Source: Gammaproteobacteria bacterium (lineage in GTDB: Bacteria > Pseudomonadota > Gammaproteobacteria > Steroidobacterales > GCA-2729495). Taken from it: DNA of 64,000 nt. The translations under genes were made by a program, and so were the position numbers. Position 1 is the stretch's first letter. Each line of letters begins with the position of its first letter. The stretch covers positions 1,061,001 through 1,125,000 of the forward strand of contig CP129466.1 in NCBI GenBank assembly GCA_030583605.1, given 5' to 3'. Below are positions 19,441 to 28,595 of this stretch, one piece after another. The notes under the pieces were generated by a model that saw nothing but the letters and a program-made list of their open reading frames with translations, had not been told where the DNA came from and ran no database searches.

Positions 19441-19694
19441 CCCACCGTAGCCCGTGAGCGCCGGATCCGGCCGCGGCCGTCGCGCAACACAGCGGTGTCT
19501 GGCCGCTTGCCGGGGGCTGACGAGGCCCCGCCGATTCCTGCGTACGGCGCTGTCGCGATGGCCATGACCAGCAAAGGTACGGAAGAAAAGTCTCTAACAT
19601 TCTGATTTCTCGCCCAATCAATTCATACGGTCTGTTCGTGTGCCAGACGCGCGGCTAACCCACTGTCCGCACGAAAAAAATTTCCAGATTTCTG
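19441..19694. other. Non-coding interval between rnpB and mraZ
   Basis: No convincing gene. The first 130 bp are GC-rich like the rest of the window. The last 120 bp (from about 19570) are distinctly A+T-rich, with runs such as GAAAAAAATTTCC around 19675. This fits an upstream promoter region for the dcw operon, whose -35 begins at 19695. Short open frames here lack ribosome-binding sites and recognisable products. Confidence 0.6.
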
Positions 19695-19723
19695 TTGACG
19701 CACCCCCACCGGAAACCTATAGT
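19695..19723 (+). promoter_or_regulatory. Sigma-70 promoter of the dcw cluster (Pmra)
   Basis: TTGACG at 19695-19700 and TATAGT at 19718-19723 are separated by exactly 17 bp, each with 5 of 6 consensus matches, just downstream of an A+T-rich tract. Predicted transcription start is near 19730, inside the MraZ repeats. Confidence 0.85.
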
Positions 19724-19757
19724 GGCCAGCGGTGGCAGAAAGTGGGAGGAAATGGGG
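19723..19757 (+). promoter_or_regulatory. MraZ operator: four TGGNN repeats with 10-bp period
   Basis: TGGCC (19723), TGGCA (19733), TGGGA (19743) and TGGGG (19753) start at exact 10-bp intervals, separated by 5-bp spacers. MraZ is known to bind direct TGGGN repeats with 5-nt spacers and repress its own operon. The array begins at the last base of the -10, so bound MraZ would block promoter escape. A fifth, degenerate copy (TGCCC, 19763) continues the register. Confidence 0.85.
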
Positions 19758-19775
19758 GCACGTGCCCTATCCACC

Positions 19776-20231
19776 ATGTTCCGCGGGGCGACAAAAATCA
19801 CCCTCGATGCGAAGGGCAGGCTGGCGTTTCCAGCCCGCTATCGCGAGCGGCTGGCCGAGCGCTGCGACGGCAGGCTCGTGTGCACGGTCGATCCCGACTA
19901 CTGCCTGTTGATTTATCCGCTCCCGGACTGGGAAGAGATCGAACGCAAGCTGATGCGCCTGCCGTCGCTGAACCGCCGCTCACGCCGGCTGCAGCGCTTG
20001 ATGGTGGGCTACGCCTCGGAAGTCGATCTCGACGGCCACGGCCGGATCCTCATTCCGCGGGAGTTGCGCGAATTCGCGTCCCTCGACCGACAGGCCATCC
20101 TGTTCGGCCAGGGCAATAAGTTTGAGTTGTGGGATGAGGCGCGCTGGAACGAGCGACGGGACAGTTGGCTTGCCGACGATACCGACGAGGGCCTCGCTCT
20201 GCCGGCTGAACTCGAGCAGTTGTCGCTCTGA
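19776..20231 (+). CDS. mraZ: Transcriptional regulator MraZ
   Basis: A 151-residue AbrB-like (SpoVT/AbrB superfamily) DNA-binding protein that represses the dcw operon from repeats at its own promoter. Two tandem half-domains carry the DxxxR motifs DAKGR and DGHGR. The N-terminus MFRGATKITLDAKGRL matches E. coli MraZ from its first residue, which fixes the ATG at 19776 although no Shine-Dalgarno sequence precedes it. An upstream in-frame ATG at 19752 lies only two bases from GGGAGG, too close for efficient initiation, and would add eight residues. Confidence 0.93.
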   Translation: MFRGATKITLDAKGRLAFPARYRERLAERCDGRLVCTVDPDYCLLIYPLPDWEEIERKLMRLPSLNRRSRRLQRLMVGYASEVDLDGHGRILIPRELREFASLDRQAILFGQGNKFELWDEARWNERRDSWLADDTDEGLALPAELEQLSL

Positions 20232-20291
20232 CACGGGCCGCTGGCCCCGTCGGGCGGTGGCGCCGCGTTCTCGGGTGACGGCCGCCGGGGG

Positions 20292-21224
20292 TTGCAGTTG
20301 GTAGCCCATGTTCCGGTGCTCCTCGACGAGGTGGTGCGTGGCCTTGCGGTGCGTCCGGGCGGCACTTACGTGGATGCGACCTTCGGGCGCGGAGGGCACA
20401 GCGGGGGGATCCTCGCGAGGCTCGGTCCTCAGGGGCGGTTGCTGGCGATCGACCGGGATCCTGAGGCGGTGGTGAGTGGTCGGGAAATCTCGCAGAAAGA
20501 TTCCCGGTTTCTCATACAACAAGAAAGTTTTGGGATGTTGCGGCGGTTTCTGGAAATGCAAGGCGTGCAGGGCGAAGTAGACGGAATCCTGTTCGACCTG
20601 GGGGTGTCCTCGCCCCAGCTCGAGCAGCCGGCGCGCGGCTTCAGCTTCCAGGTCGAGGGGCCGCTCGACATGCGCATGGATCCCGCGACTTCGCCGAGCG
20701 CGGCGCAGTGGCTGGATGAAGCTGGCGAGAATGAAATCGCCGCGATCATTCGCCGCTACGGGGAGGAGACGGCTGCGGCCCGGATCGCCCGCGCGATTGT
20801 CACGCGTCGTGCCGAGCGGCCGATCCTCACCACGACGGACCTGGCCGAGGTGGTCACGCTCGCGGTCGGCAGGACACGCCCCGGCCGACATCCGGCAACG
20901 CGTGTTTTCCAGGCAATCCGCATGCATGTGAACCGCGAGCTCGAGCAGATTCGCGACGGCCTCGTGCAGGCGCGCGATGCGCTGCGAGCCGGCGGGCGCC
21001 TGTGCGTAATCAGCTTTCATTCCCTCGAGGACCGCATCGTCAAGCGCTTCATGCGCGATTGCTCGCGCGTGAGCCCCGCGTTGGCGCGGCTGCCTGTCGT
21101 CCCGGAGTCCGCGCGACCCTCGCTGCGTCTGGTTGGCGGCGCAATTCACCCGGGCATCGAGGAGTGCGCGCGTAATCCCCGCGCGCGCAGCGCAGTGTTG
21201 CGCATCGCGGAGAAGCTGTCGTGA
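20292..21224 (+). CDS. rsmH: 16S rRNA (cytosine-1402 N4) methyltransferase RsmH
   Basis: A 310-residue SAM-dependent methyltransferase (MraW). The SAM-binding motif is DATFGRGGHS. A helical insertion follows, and later motifs include DGILFDLGVSSPQ and CVISFHSLEDRIVKRF. It modifies the same nucleotide, C1402, as RsmI, also encoded in this window. The start is TTG at 20292, since alignment to the family begins with HVPVLLDEVV; a second TTG two codons later is equally possible. A stretch around 20480-20550 is noticeably poorer in G+C than the rest of the gene. Confidence 0.95.
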   Translation: MQLVAHVPVLLDEVVRGLAVRPGGTYVDATFGRGGHSGGILARLGPQGRLLAIDRDPEAVVSGREISQKDSRFLIQQESFGMLRRFLEMQGVQGEVDGILFDLGVSSPQLEQPARGFSFQVEGPLDMRMDPATSPSAAQWLDEAGENEIAAIIRRYGEETAAARIARAIVTRRAERPILTTTDLAEVVTLAVGRTRPGRHPATRVFQAIRMHVNRELEQIRDGLVQARDALRAGGRLCVISFHSLEDRIVKRFMRDCSRVSPALARLPVVPESARPSLRLVGGAIHPGIEECARNPRARSAVLRIAEKLS

Positions 21225-21499
21225 CGGGCGCCGCGCGCAACCGGGCGGCGTTCGTCCTGCTCGTCATGGCGGTGCTCGCCTCGGCCGTCGCCGCCGTCTA
21301 CGCCAAGCATCGCAACCGCAAGCTCTTCATGGAGTTGCAGGCGCTGACGCAGGAGCGCGATCGCCTGGAGGTGGACTGGAGTCGCCTGCAGATCGAGCAA
21401 AGCACCTGGTCCACCCATGCGCGGGTCGAGCAACTGGCCCGCGGCGAAATGGGCATGCACGACCCGGGTGCGGATGAGCAGCGGCTGGTGACGCGATGA
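21221..21499 (+). CDS. ftsL: Cell division protein FtsL
   Basis: A 92-residue bitopic septal protein. A short cytoplasmic tail, one membrane helix (about 9-27, FVLLVMAVLASAVAAVYA) and a periplasmic coiled coil (about 30-70, ELQALTQERDRLEVDWSRLQIEQ) match the family. FtsL with FtsB and FtsQ activates FtsWI. Identity in the family is low, so the call relies on topology and position between rsmH and ftsI. The GTG start overlaps the rsmH stop and the gene's own stop overlaps the ftsI ATG, both by 4 bp. Confidence 0.92.
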   Translation: MTGAARNRAAFVLLVMAVLASAVAAVYAKHRNRKLFMELQALTQERDRLEVDWSRLQIEQSTWSTHARVEQLARGEMGMHDPGADEQRLVTR

Positions 21500-23235
21500 G
21501 CAGAAGCAACTCCGCAGACGAGCGCTCGCCGCTGGAGAGCCTGCAGCTGCGCTGGACCTTCGCCTGCGCAGTGGTGCTGCTGCTCGCGGCCGGGCTCGTG
21601 GGCCGCGCGATACACCTGCAGGTTTTCAGCAAGGACTTTCTCATCAGCGAGGCCGAGGCACGCCACCTGCGCACCGCCAGGATCTCGGCCAATCGCGGCG
21701 CCATCACGGATCGCAACGGCGAGCCGCTGGCTGCCTCCATGCCGGTCGACAGCCTGTGGGCCAGCCCGCAGGAACTGACCCGCGCTCCGGAATCCATTCC
21801 CGATCTGGCCCGGGCGCTGGACCTCGACCCCGAAGTGCTCGCCCGGCAGATCGCCCGCAATGCGAGCAAGGATTTCATGTACCTGCAGCGGCACATGAAC
21901 CCGGCCGATGCCCGCGCCATTCTCGATCGCGGCATTCCCGGCGTGCATGCGCTGCGCGAGTACCGGCGTTACTACCCGGCCGGTGAGGTCACCGGTCACC
22001 TGATCGGCTTCACCAACGTCGATGACGAAGGCCAGGAAGGCATGGAACTCGCCTTCGACGAGTGGCTCCGCGGGCACCCCGGCAGCAAGCTGGTGTTGCG
22101 TGACCGGCTCGGCCGGGTCATCGAGGACGTCGAGCGGCTGGAGCCGCCACGGCCCGGACGCAATGTCGCCGCCTCGATCGATCTGCGCATCCAGTACCTC
22201 GCGTACCGGGAGCTGAAGGCGGCGGTGCAGGCCAATCGCGCGCTGTCGGCTTCGGCCGTGGTGCTCGATTCAGACACCGGCGAAGTGCTGGCGATGGTCA
22301 ACCAGCCCGCCTACAACCCGAACGATCGCTCCCAGTACTCGCCGGGCCGGTTCCGCAACCGCGCCATCACCGATCTGTTCGAGCCCGGGTCGAGTCTGAA
22401 ACCGCTGATCGTCGCGGCTGCCCTCGAGAGCGGCCAGTGGAACCCGACCAGTCGCGTGGACACCTCGCCGGGAATGATCCAGGTCGGCAACAAGGTCATC
22501 GAGGACAAGCACAACCTCGGGCTCATCGACCTGACAACCATGCTCGCGCGCTCGAGCAATGTCGGGGCGACGAAGGTCGCGATGTCGCTGCCCTCGGAGC
22601 AGCTCTGGAGCGTGCTCAGCCGTTTCGGGCTCGGCAAGCCGACCTCCAGCGGCTTTCCGGGTGAATCGGCCGGTCTGTTGAGCCACTACGAGAACTGGCG
22701 GCCTATTGCCAAGGCGACGCTTGCCTACGGCTACGGGCTTTCGGTCACGCCGCTGCAACTCGCCCAGACCTATGCGGTGCTGGCCGCAGACGGGGTCATG
22801 CGGCCGGTGTCGCTCATTCGTACCGAGCGCCCGCCGATCGGCCGCAAGGTGGTGAGTGCCGCCAATGCCCGGGCCGTCGTCGAAATGCTCGAGCACGTGG
22901 TCAGCCCGGAGGGCACGGGCATGCGCGCTGCGGTCGCGGGCTACCGCGTGGCCGGCAAGACCGGCACCGCGCGCAAGTTCGCGGTGGGCGGTTATTCGGA
23001 AGATCGCTACACGGCCGTATTCGCCGGCGTGGCTCCCGTGTCGCACCCGCGTCTTGCGGTGGTGGTGATCATCGACGAGCCGCGCGCCGGCGCGTACTAC
23101 GGCGGCGACGTGGCTGCGCCCGTGTTCTCGAATATCGTTGAGGGCGCCATGCGCATCATGGCGATCGCACCCGACCGACCGCCGCCGTCGCAAAGCGCGC
23201 CGGCGCGGATCGTGACGGCGGCGGTTGCGCCATGA
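21496..23235 (+). CDS. ftsI: Septal peptidoglycan transpeptidase FtsI (PBP3)
   Basis: A 579-residue class B penicillin-binding protein. One N-terminal helix (about 17-36) is followed by the pedestal domain and the transpeptidase domain. The active-site triad motifs are SSLK at 299-302 (acylated serine S299), SSN at 353-355 and KTG at 488-490. It crosslinks septal peptidoglycan together with FtsW, encoded downstream. It overlaps ftsL and murE by 4 bp each. Length and motif spacing are normal. Confidence 0.97.
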   Translation: MSRSNSADERSPLESLQLRWTFACAVVLLLAAGLVGRAIHLQVFSKDFLISEAEARHLRTARISANRGAITDRNGEPLAASMPVDSLWASPQELTRAPESIPDLARALDLDPEVLARQIARNASKDFMYLQRHMNPADARAILDRGIPGVHALREYRRYYPAGEVTGHLIGFTNVDDEGQEGMELAFDEWLRGHPGSKLVLRDRLGRVIEDVERLEPPRPGRNVAASIDLRIQYLAYRELKAAVQANRALSASAVVLDSDTGEVLAMVNQPAYNPNDRSQYSPGRFRNRAITDLFEPGSSLKPLIVAAALESGQWNPTSRVDTSPGMIQVGNKVIEDKHNLGLIDLTTMLARSSNVGATKVAMSLPSEQLWSVLSRFGLGKPTSSGFPGESAGLLSHYENWRPIAKATLAYGYGLSVTPLQLAQTYAVLAADGVMRPVSLIRTERPPIGRKVVSAANARAVVEMLEHVVSPEGTGMRAAVAGYRVAGKTGTARKFAVGGYSEDRYTAVFAGVAPVSHPRLAVVVIIDEPRAGAYYGGDVAAPVFSNIVEGAMRIMAIAPDRPPPSQSAPARIVTAAVAP

Positions 23236-24725
23236 TGGCAGGGCCAGAGACAGACGTGGATCTGAGGCGTCTTTTTCCCGGCCTGGCACCAGCGCCGCCA
23301 CCGGTGGATGTGGCCGACATCACCATGCACAGCGCCGACGTGTCGCCCGGCGGGCTGTTCCTCGCCTGCGCCGGGGCACGTCACCACGGCCTGCAGTATC
23401 TCGACGAAGCATTGCAGCGCGGGCCGCGGGCGGTGGTCTGGGAACCGCTGGGCACGCAGGGCGACCCGCAACTCCCTGCCGCCGTGTGCGGCTTCGCAGT
23501 GCCGGGTCTGCGCCAGCGTCTCGGCGACATCGCCAATCGCTTCTTCGCCAGCCCTTCGGCGGAAATGACCATCGCGGGCATCACCGGCACCAACGGCAAG
23601 ACGACCGTAGCCTGGTTGCTGGCCGAGGCGCTGGAGACGCTCGGCCAGCGCTCCGCCTACATGGGCACTCTTGGGTACGGTCCTGCTGGCCAGCCGCGGT
23701 CCGTCGGGCTGACTACGCCGGACTGCGTCACGCTGCACCGGCGACTGCGCTCGCTGGCCGATGATGGCGCCCGTCACGTCGCCCTGGAGGTTTCCTCGCA
23801 CGCGCTCGACCAGGGCCGTGTCGACGGCGTGCGCTTCGGCGTCGTGGCGTTCACGAATCTCAGCCGCGATCACCTGGACTATCACCGGGACATGGCGAGC
23901 TATGCACGCGCCAAGGAACGCCTGTTCCTCGAAGCGGGCGCAGCGCAGGCGGTCATCAACGCCGGCGATGAGTTCGGGCGCAGTCTGCTTGCACGCTTGC
24001 CGGCTTCGATGAGCGTGCTCACGGTCGGCGTCGACGCCGGGCGCAGCGCTGCGCCGGCCATGCTGCGCGCGAGCCGCGTGGCGGACGAGGCCACGGGCCA
24101 GCGCGTCGCGTTGTCGCTGGGTGCGGAGACCGTCCGGTTTTCGACGCCGCTCGTCGGCGTCTTCAATCTCGAGAACCTCGCCGTCGCCGCCGGCATTTTG
24201 CTCGCGCAAGGCCATGCGCTGGAGCAGGTCGGCGCGGCACTGGCCTCGTGCACGCCACCGCCGGGGCGCATGGAGCGGGTGTCGGGCGCAGCCGGTCCGT
24301 GCGTGATCGTCGATTTCGCGCACACACCGGCGGCACTCGAACGGGTGTTGTCCGTGTTGCGCGCGCGCTCGACCGCGCGGCTGTGGTGCGTTTTCGGTTG
24401 TGGCGGGGACCGTGACGCCGGCAAGCGCCCGGCGATGGGCGCGGCGGCGAGTGCGCTGGCCGACCGCGTGATCGTCACCGACGACAACCCGCGCAGCGAG
24501 GATCCGGCAACCATCGTGGCGGCGGTGCTCTCCGGCATCGGCGGTGCGGTCGAGGTCATTCATGATCGTCGCGAGGCGATCCGTCACGCCATCCTGTCCG
24601 CGGATGCTGCCGATGTCGTGCTGATCGCCGGCAAGGGGCATGAGACGGGCCAGGTTATCGGCGTGGAATCCAGGCCGTTCTGCGACCGGGCCGTGGCCCG
24701 CGCGGCACTCGCGGAGCGCACATGA
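23232..24725 (+). CDS. murE: UDP-MurNAc-Ala-Glu:meso-diaminopimelate ligase MurE
   Basis: A 497-residue Mur ligase adding the third residue of the stem peptide in the cytoplasm. The ATP-binding loop GTNGKT is at 119-124. The motif DDNPRSEDP near residue 420 carries the DNPR signature of enzymes that use meso-diaminopimelate rather than lysine, consistent with a Gram-negative wall. The gene starts with two consecutive ATG codons. It overlaps ftsI and murF by 4 bp. Confidence 0.97.
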   Translation: MMAGPETDVDLRRLFPGLAPAPPPVDVADITMHSADVSPGGLFLACAGARHHGLQYLDEALQRGPRAVVWEPLGTQGDPQLPAAVCGFAVPGLRQRLGDIANRFFASPSAEMTIAGITGTNGKTTVAWLLAEALETLGQRSAYMGTLGYGPAGQPRSVGLTTPDCVTLHRRLRSLADDGARHVALEVSSHALDQGRVDGVRFGVVAFTNLSRDHLDYHRDMASYARAKERLFLEAGAAQAVINAGDEFGRSLLARLPASMSVLTVGVDAGRSAAPAMLRASRVADEATGQRVALSLGAETVRFSTPLVGVFNLENLAVAAGILLAQGHALEQVGAALASCTPPPGRMERVSGAAGPCVIVDFAHTPAALERVLSVLRARSTARLWCVFGCGGDRDAGKRPAMGAAASALADRVIVTDDNPRSEDPATIVAAVLSGIGGAVEVIHDRREAIRHAILSADAADVVLIAGKGHETGQVIGVESRPFCDRAVARAALAERT

Positions 24726-26125
24726 TCATGGGCCGATTGTCCATGGTGGCAGAGGCGGTCGGGGGCAGGCTGCACGGCCGCGATGTCGAGTTTCAGGCGG
24801 TGAGCACCGACACGCGCAGCCTGCAGTGCGGCGAGTTGTTCATTGCCTTGCGTGGGGCGCACAGCCACGGCATGACGTTCATCGCCGATGCGGCGCGCCT
24901 CGGTGCGGCCGGCGCCGTAGTGGAAGTGCGGCAGGAGGTCGATCTGCCGCAGGTCGAGGTTGCCGATACGCGCCTTGCCATGGGTGATCTTGCCCGCTTC
25001 TGGCGCGCGCGTTTTCCGCTACCGCTGGTGGCAATCACCGGCTCCAACGGCAAGACCACCGTCAAGGAGATGACCGCTGCGATCATGCGGGCAGCGCTGG
25101 CTGGCCGCGACGGGCAGGACGACCCGGTGCTGGTGACCTGGGGCAATCTCAACAACGAGATCGGCATGCCCCGCACGCTGCTGTACCTCGATGCGAAGCA
25201 TCGCGCGGCAGTCATCGAGATGGGTGCAGCGCGGCGCGGCGACATCGCTTATCTGGCCCGCATCGCTGCGCCGACCGTGGCGGTGGTGACCAACGCCGCC
25301 CGGGCCCACCTGCAGGGATTTCGCACGATCGAGGAGGTCGCTCTCACCAAGGGTGAGCTCTTCGAAGCGCTGCCGGCCGACGGCACCGCGGTGATCAATC
25401 GTGACGATCGTTTCTTCCAGAGCTGGTGGGAGCGCAGCGAGGGCCGCAGGCGCTGCACCTTCGGGCTGCACCCCGATGCGGATTTTCGCGCTGACGGCAT
25501 CGAGCACGCGGTCGGTGCCGATGGCCCCGCCCTGCGGTTCACGTTGCGCTGTCCGGCCGGCGCAATACCCGTGCACCTGCCGATGGCCGGTCGGCACAAC
25601 GCGCTCAATGCGCTCGCAGCAGCCGCGGCAGCACTCGCCTGCGGTGCAAGCCTGCAGGACGTCGCCGCAGGGTTGGGCGGGGTGCGCAATGTGCCGGGTC
25701 GCCTGCGCCGTGTGGCCGGTCCGCGGGGCATCACGCTGTACGACGACAGTTACAACGCGAACCCCGGCTCGGTGCGTGCCGCGATCGCCTTTCTCGAGGG
25801 ATTGGCCGGGGAGCGCTGGCTCGTGCTTGGCGACATGGCGGAACTCGGCGCTGACAGCGCGGCCATGCATCGCGAGATGGGCACTCTCGCGCGCCGCTGC
25901 GGCGTCATGCGCCTGTTCTGCACCGGATCGCAGTGCCGGTCGGCTGCGGAGGGCTTCGGTGCCAATGCGGAGTGGTTCGAGGACGTGGCCGGGCTGAGCA
26001 CGGCGCTGCGCGCGGCGCTCAGGCCCGGCACGACCGTGCTGGTGAAGGGTTCGCGCTCGATGGGCATGGAGCGCGTGGTGCAGGCGCTCGCCGCGGACAG
26101 CGGCGCGACCGGGACGGGAGGCTGA
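24722..26125 (+). CDS. murF: UDP-MurNAc-tripeptide:D-Ala-D-Ala ligase MurF
   Basis: A 467-residue Mur ligase that attaches the D-Ala-D-Ala dipeptide made by Ddl. The P-loop GSNGKTT is at 107-113. The lysine-containing central motif and the C-terminal [14 protein letters not shown] signature (found in MurF) are present. It begins within a 4-bp overlap with murE and ends two bases before mraY. The C-terminal domain is of ordinary length. Confidence 0.96.
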   Translation: MIMGRLSMVAEAVGGRLHGRDVEFQAVSTDTRSLQCGELFIALRGAHSHGMTFIADAARLGAAGAVVEVRQEVDLPQVEVADTRLAMGDLARFWRARFPLPLVAITGSNGKTTVKEMTAAIMRAALAGRDGQDDPVLVTWGNLNNEIGMPRTLLYLDAKHRAAVIEMGAARRGDIAYLARIAAPTVAVVTNAARAHLQGFRTIEEVALTKGELFEALPADGTAVINRDDRFFQSWWERSEGRRRCTFGLHPDADFRADGIEHAVGADGPALRFTLRCPAGAIPVHLPMAGRHNALNALAAAAAALACGASLQDVAAGLGGVRNVPGRLRRVAGPRGITLYDDSYNANPGSVRAAIAFLEGLAGERWLVLGDMAELGADSAAMHREMGTLARRCGVMRLFCTGSQCRSAAEGFGANAEWFEDVAGLSTALRAALRPGTTVLVKGSRSMGMERVVQALAADSGATGTGG

Positions 26126-26127
26126 CG

Positions 26128-27210
26128 GTGCTGTATCTCGCTGCGGAGTACCTGACGCGGTTCGTGACCGGCTTCAACCTGTTCACGTACATCACCATGC
26201 GCGCGATTCTCGCCGCGCTGACCGCGCTCGCCATCGCTCTCCTGCTTGGCCCCGGCGTGATCCGGCGTCTGCAGGAGAAAAAAATCGGCCAGACGGTACG
26301 CGACGATGGGCCGGGTACCCACCTGTCGAAAGCGGGTACGCCGACCATGGGCGGCGTGCTGATCCTGCTTGCGATCGGGGCCGGCAGCCTGCTCTGGGGA
26401 AACCTGCGCAGCCCGTACCTGTGGACCGTGCTCGCGGTGACTACGGCCTACGGGCTCATCGGCTTCGTCGACGACTACCGCAAGCTCACCCGGCGCAATT
26501 CCAAGGGCCTGTCGCCGCGGATGAAGATGCTGTGGCAGGCGCTGGTCGCGCTGGTCGCGGCGCTGTACCTGTACGGGCTCGCGGATCGCCCGCAGGAAAC
26601 CGCGTTGCTGATTCCGTACCTCAAGGGCGTGGTAATCCCGCTCGGCGGCCTCTACGTCGTGTTCGTGATGCTGGTGATCGTCGGCTCGAGCAACGCCGTC
26701 AACCTCACCGACGGGCTCGACGGCCTCGCCACGATGCCGGCAGTGCTGGTCGCGGGGGCGCTCGGCGTCTTCGCATACGCGGCCGGCAACGTGATTTTCG
26801 CCCGCTATCTCGGAATTCCCTACGTCGAGGGCGCCGGCGAGATGATGGTCTTCTGCGCTGCGCTCGGCGGTGCGGGCCTCGGTTTCCTCTGGTTCAACAC
26901 CTATCCGGCGCAGGTGTTCATGGGCGATGTCGGTGCGCTCGCGCTCGGCGGGGCGCTCGGCACGGTTGCGGTCGTCGTGCGCCAGGAGCTCATTCTCCTG
27001 ATCATGGGCGGCATCTTCGTGCTCGAGACCGTGTCCGTCGTCATCCAGGTGGCCTCTTTCAAGCTGACGGGCAAGCGCGTGTTCCGCATGGCGCCGCTGC
27101 ATCACCATTTCGAGCTGCTCGGCTGGGCCGAGCCGAAGGTGATCGTGCGGTTCTGGATCATCACCGTGATCCTCGTGCTGGTCGGGCTGGCCAGCCTGAA
27201 GATCCGATGA
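26128..27210 (+). CDS. mraY: Phospho-MurNAc-pentapeptide transferase MraY
   Basis: A 360-residue integral membrane enzyme (about ten helices) that transfers phospho-MurNAc-pentapeptide to undecaprenyl phosphate, giving lipid I. Family motifs: GTPTMGG, the aspartates of [17 protein letters not shown], and [11 protein letters not shown] with its histidine cluster. The GTG at 26128, preceded by GGGAGG, gives exactly the E. coli length and aligns with its N-terminus; the longer open frame upstream is a shadow of murF. It overlaps murD by 4 bp. Confidence 0.97.
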   Translation: MLYLAAEYLTRFVTGFNLFTYITMRAILAALTALAIALLLGPGVIRRLQEKKIGQTVRDDGPGTHLSKAGTPTMGGVLILLAIGAGSLLWGNLRSPYLWTVLAVTTAYGLIGFVDDYRKLTRRNSKGLSPRMKMLWQALVALVAALYLYGLADRPQETALLIPYLKGVVIPLGGLYVVFVMLVIVGSSNAVNLTDGLDGLATMPAVLVAGALGVFAYAAGNVIFARYLGIPYVEGAGEMMVFCAALGGAGLGFLWFNTYPAQVFMGDVGALALGGALGTVAVVVRQELILLIMGGIFVLETVSVVIQVASFKLTGKRVFRMAPLHHHFELLGWAEPKVIVRFWIITVILVLVGLASLKIR

Positions 27211-28595
27211 GTGGCCTGCCGATGACTGCGATGGCCGAGTTCCCCGGTGACCGTGCGGCGGGTCGCGCCGCTGCGCCAGCGCCGGTCATGGTGCTCGGGA
27301 TGGGCGCGACCGGTGCATCCTGCGCCCGCTATTTCGCCGCGCGCGGCGTGCGCGCGCTGTTTGCGGACACGCGTGCTGCGCCACCCGGACGGAAGGACAT
27401 CGAGGCCGCCATGCCGGACGCCGGATTGCTGCTTGGCGCGCTGCCCGACGCCGTGCCGGCCGGAGTCGTGCGCCTCGTGCTCTCACCCGGTGTCGATCTC
27501 GGGCTGCCGCTGCTTGCCGACGCCCGCCGCCGGGGCATCCCCGTCGTGAGTGACCTCGACCTGTTCGCGGCCGAGTGCGCGGCGCCGATGATCGGCATCA
27601 CGGGGTCGAACGGGAAGAGCACGGTGACCGCCATGGTTGGCGCGATGCTCGCCGAGGAAGGCTGGCAGGCCGGCGTCGGCGCCAATTTCGGCACGCCGGC
27701 GCTCGACCTGCTGCAGCCGGGAGTGCGGGCCTACGTGCTCGAACTGTCGAGCTTCCAGCTCGAGCGCAGCGCGCCGCTGCCGCTGGCGGTCGCGGCATTG
27801 CTGAACCTCGCGCCGGATCACCTCGACAAGCACGGCAGCATGGCGGCTTACGCCGCGGCCAAGGCGCGGATCTTTGAGCGCAGCGCGACCGCCGTGGTCA
27901 ATCGTGACGACGCGATTCCCGCCACCTGCGTGCCGGCCGGCGTGCGCACCATCAGTTTCGGCCTCGATGCTCCGGCCGAAGGTCATTTCGGCGTGCTCGG
28001 ACTGCCGGGCAGTCAGTACCTCTCCTTCGGCACGGAACGGCTCCTGGCGGCAGCGGAGCTGGGCACCACCGGGCGGCACAACGTGGCAAATGCGCTGGCC
28101 GCCCTGGCGCTGGTGCATGCGGCTGGCGCTGGTCTCGCGGCGCCCGTCCGGGCGCTGCGCGCGTTCCGCGGCCTGCCGCACCGTATGCAGGTGGTTGCGG
28201 TCGGGCGCGGCGTGACCTGGATCGACGACTCCAAGGCGACCAATGTCGCCGCCGCAGTCACCAGCATCCGCGGCCTGAGCGGGCCGCTCGTGCTGATTGC
28301 GGGGGGCGATGGCAAGGGCCAGGACTTCGCCGAGCTGGCCGCGGCCTTGCGCGGGCGCGATGCAAAGGTGTTGCTGATCGGTCGCGACCGTGCGCTGCTC
28401 GCGCGCGACCTTGGCGCGATCTGTCCTGTGGAGCTGAGCGGCTCGCTGCCCGCTGCGGTTGCCAGGGCGCGCACGCTGGCGACTGCGGGCACTTCGGTGC
28501 TGCTGGCACCGGCCTGCAGCAGCCTCGACATGTTCCGCAGCTACGAAGAGCGTGGCGAGATCTTCGCCCGTGAAGCGCGGGAGGCTGCGAAGTGA
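27207..28595 (+). CDS. murD: UDP-MurNAc-alanine:D-glutamate ligase MurD
   Basis: A 462-residue Mur ligase adding D-glutamate to UDP-MurNAc-L-Ala. The N-terminal UDP-binding domain starts around [17 protein letters not shown]. The P-loop GSNGKS is at 133-138. [12 protein letters not shown] and the C-terminal WIDDSKATN motif identify MurD among Mur ligases. The ATG at 27207 overlaps the mraY stop. About 25 extra residues precede the first strand compared with E. coli MurD. It overlaps ftsW by 4 bp. Confidence 0.96.
   Translation: MSGLPMTAMAEFPGDRAAGRAAAPAPVMVLGMGATGASCARYFAARGVRALFADTRAAPPGRKDIEAAMPDAGLLLGALPDAVPAGVVRLVLSPGVDLGLPLLADARRRGIPVVSDLDLFAAECAAPMIGITGSNGKSTVTAMVGAMLAEEGWQAGVGANFGTPALDLLQPGVRAYVLELSSFQLERSAPLPLAVAALLNLAPDHLDKHGSMAAYAAAKARIFERSATAVVNRDDAIPATCVPAGVRTISFGLDAPAEGHFGVLGLPGSQYLSFGTERLLAAAELGTTGRHNVANALAALALVHAAGAGLAAPVRALRAFRGLPHRMQVVAVGRGVTWIDDSKATNVAAAVTSIRGLSGPLVLIAGGDGKGQDFAELAAALRGRDAKVLLIGRDRALLARDLGAICPVELSGSLPAAVARARTLATAGTSVLLAPACSSLDMFRSYEERGEIFAREAREAAK

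Noticed and set aside
16773..19574. A 933-codon minus-strand frame running from lpoA through rsmI and rnpB
   Set aside because: Only the part below about 18125 matches LpoA. The rest is antisense to rsmI and the RNase P RNA and has no lipoprotein signal at its start.
19405..19605. Small open frame between rnpB and mraZ
   Set aside because: No ribosome-binding site, low-complexity translation, and it overlaps the terminator-like hairpins.
26421..27206. Long upstream extensions of murD (and similarly of mraY, murG and murC)
   Set aside because: These are open alternate frames inside the preceding genes. Homology and 4-bp stop/start overlaps place the true starts at 27207, 26128, 29785 and 30867.
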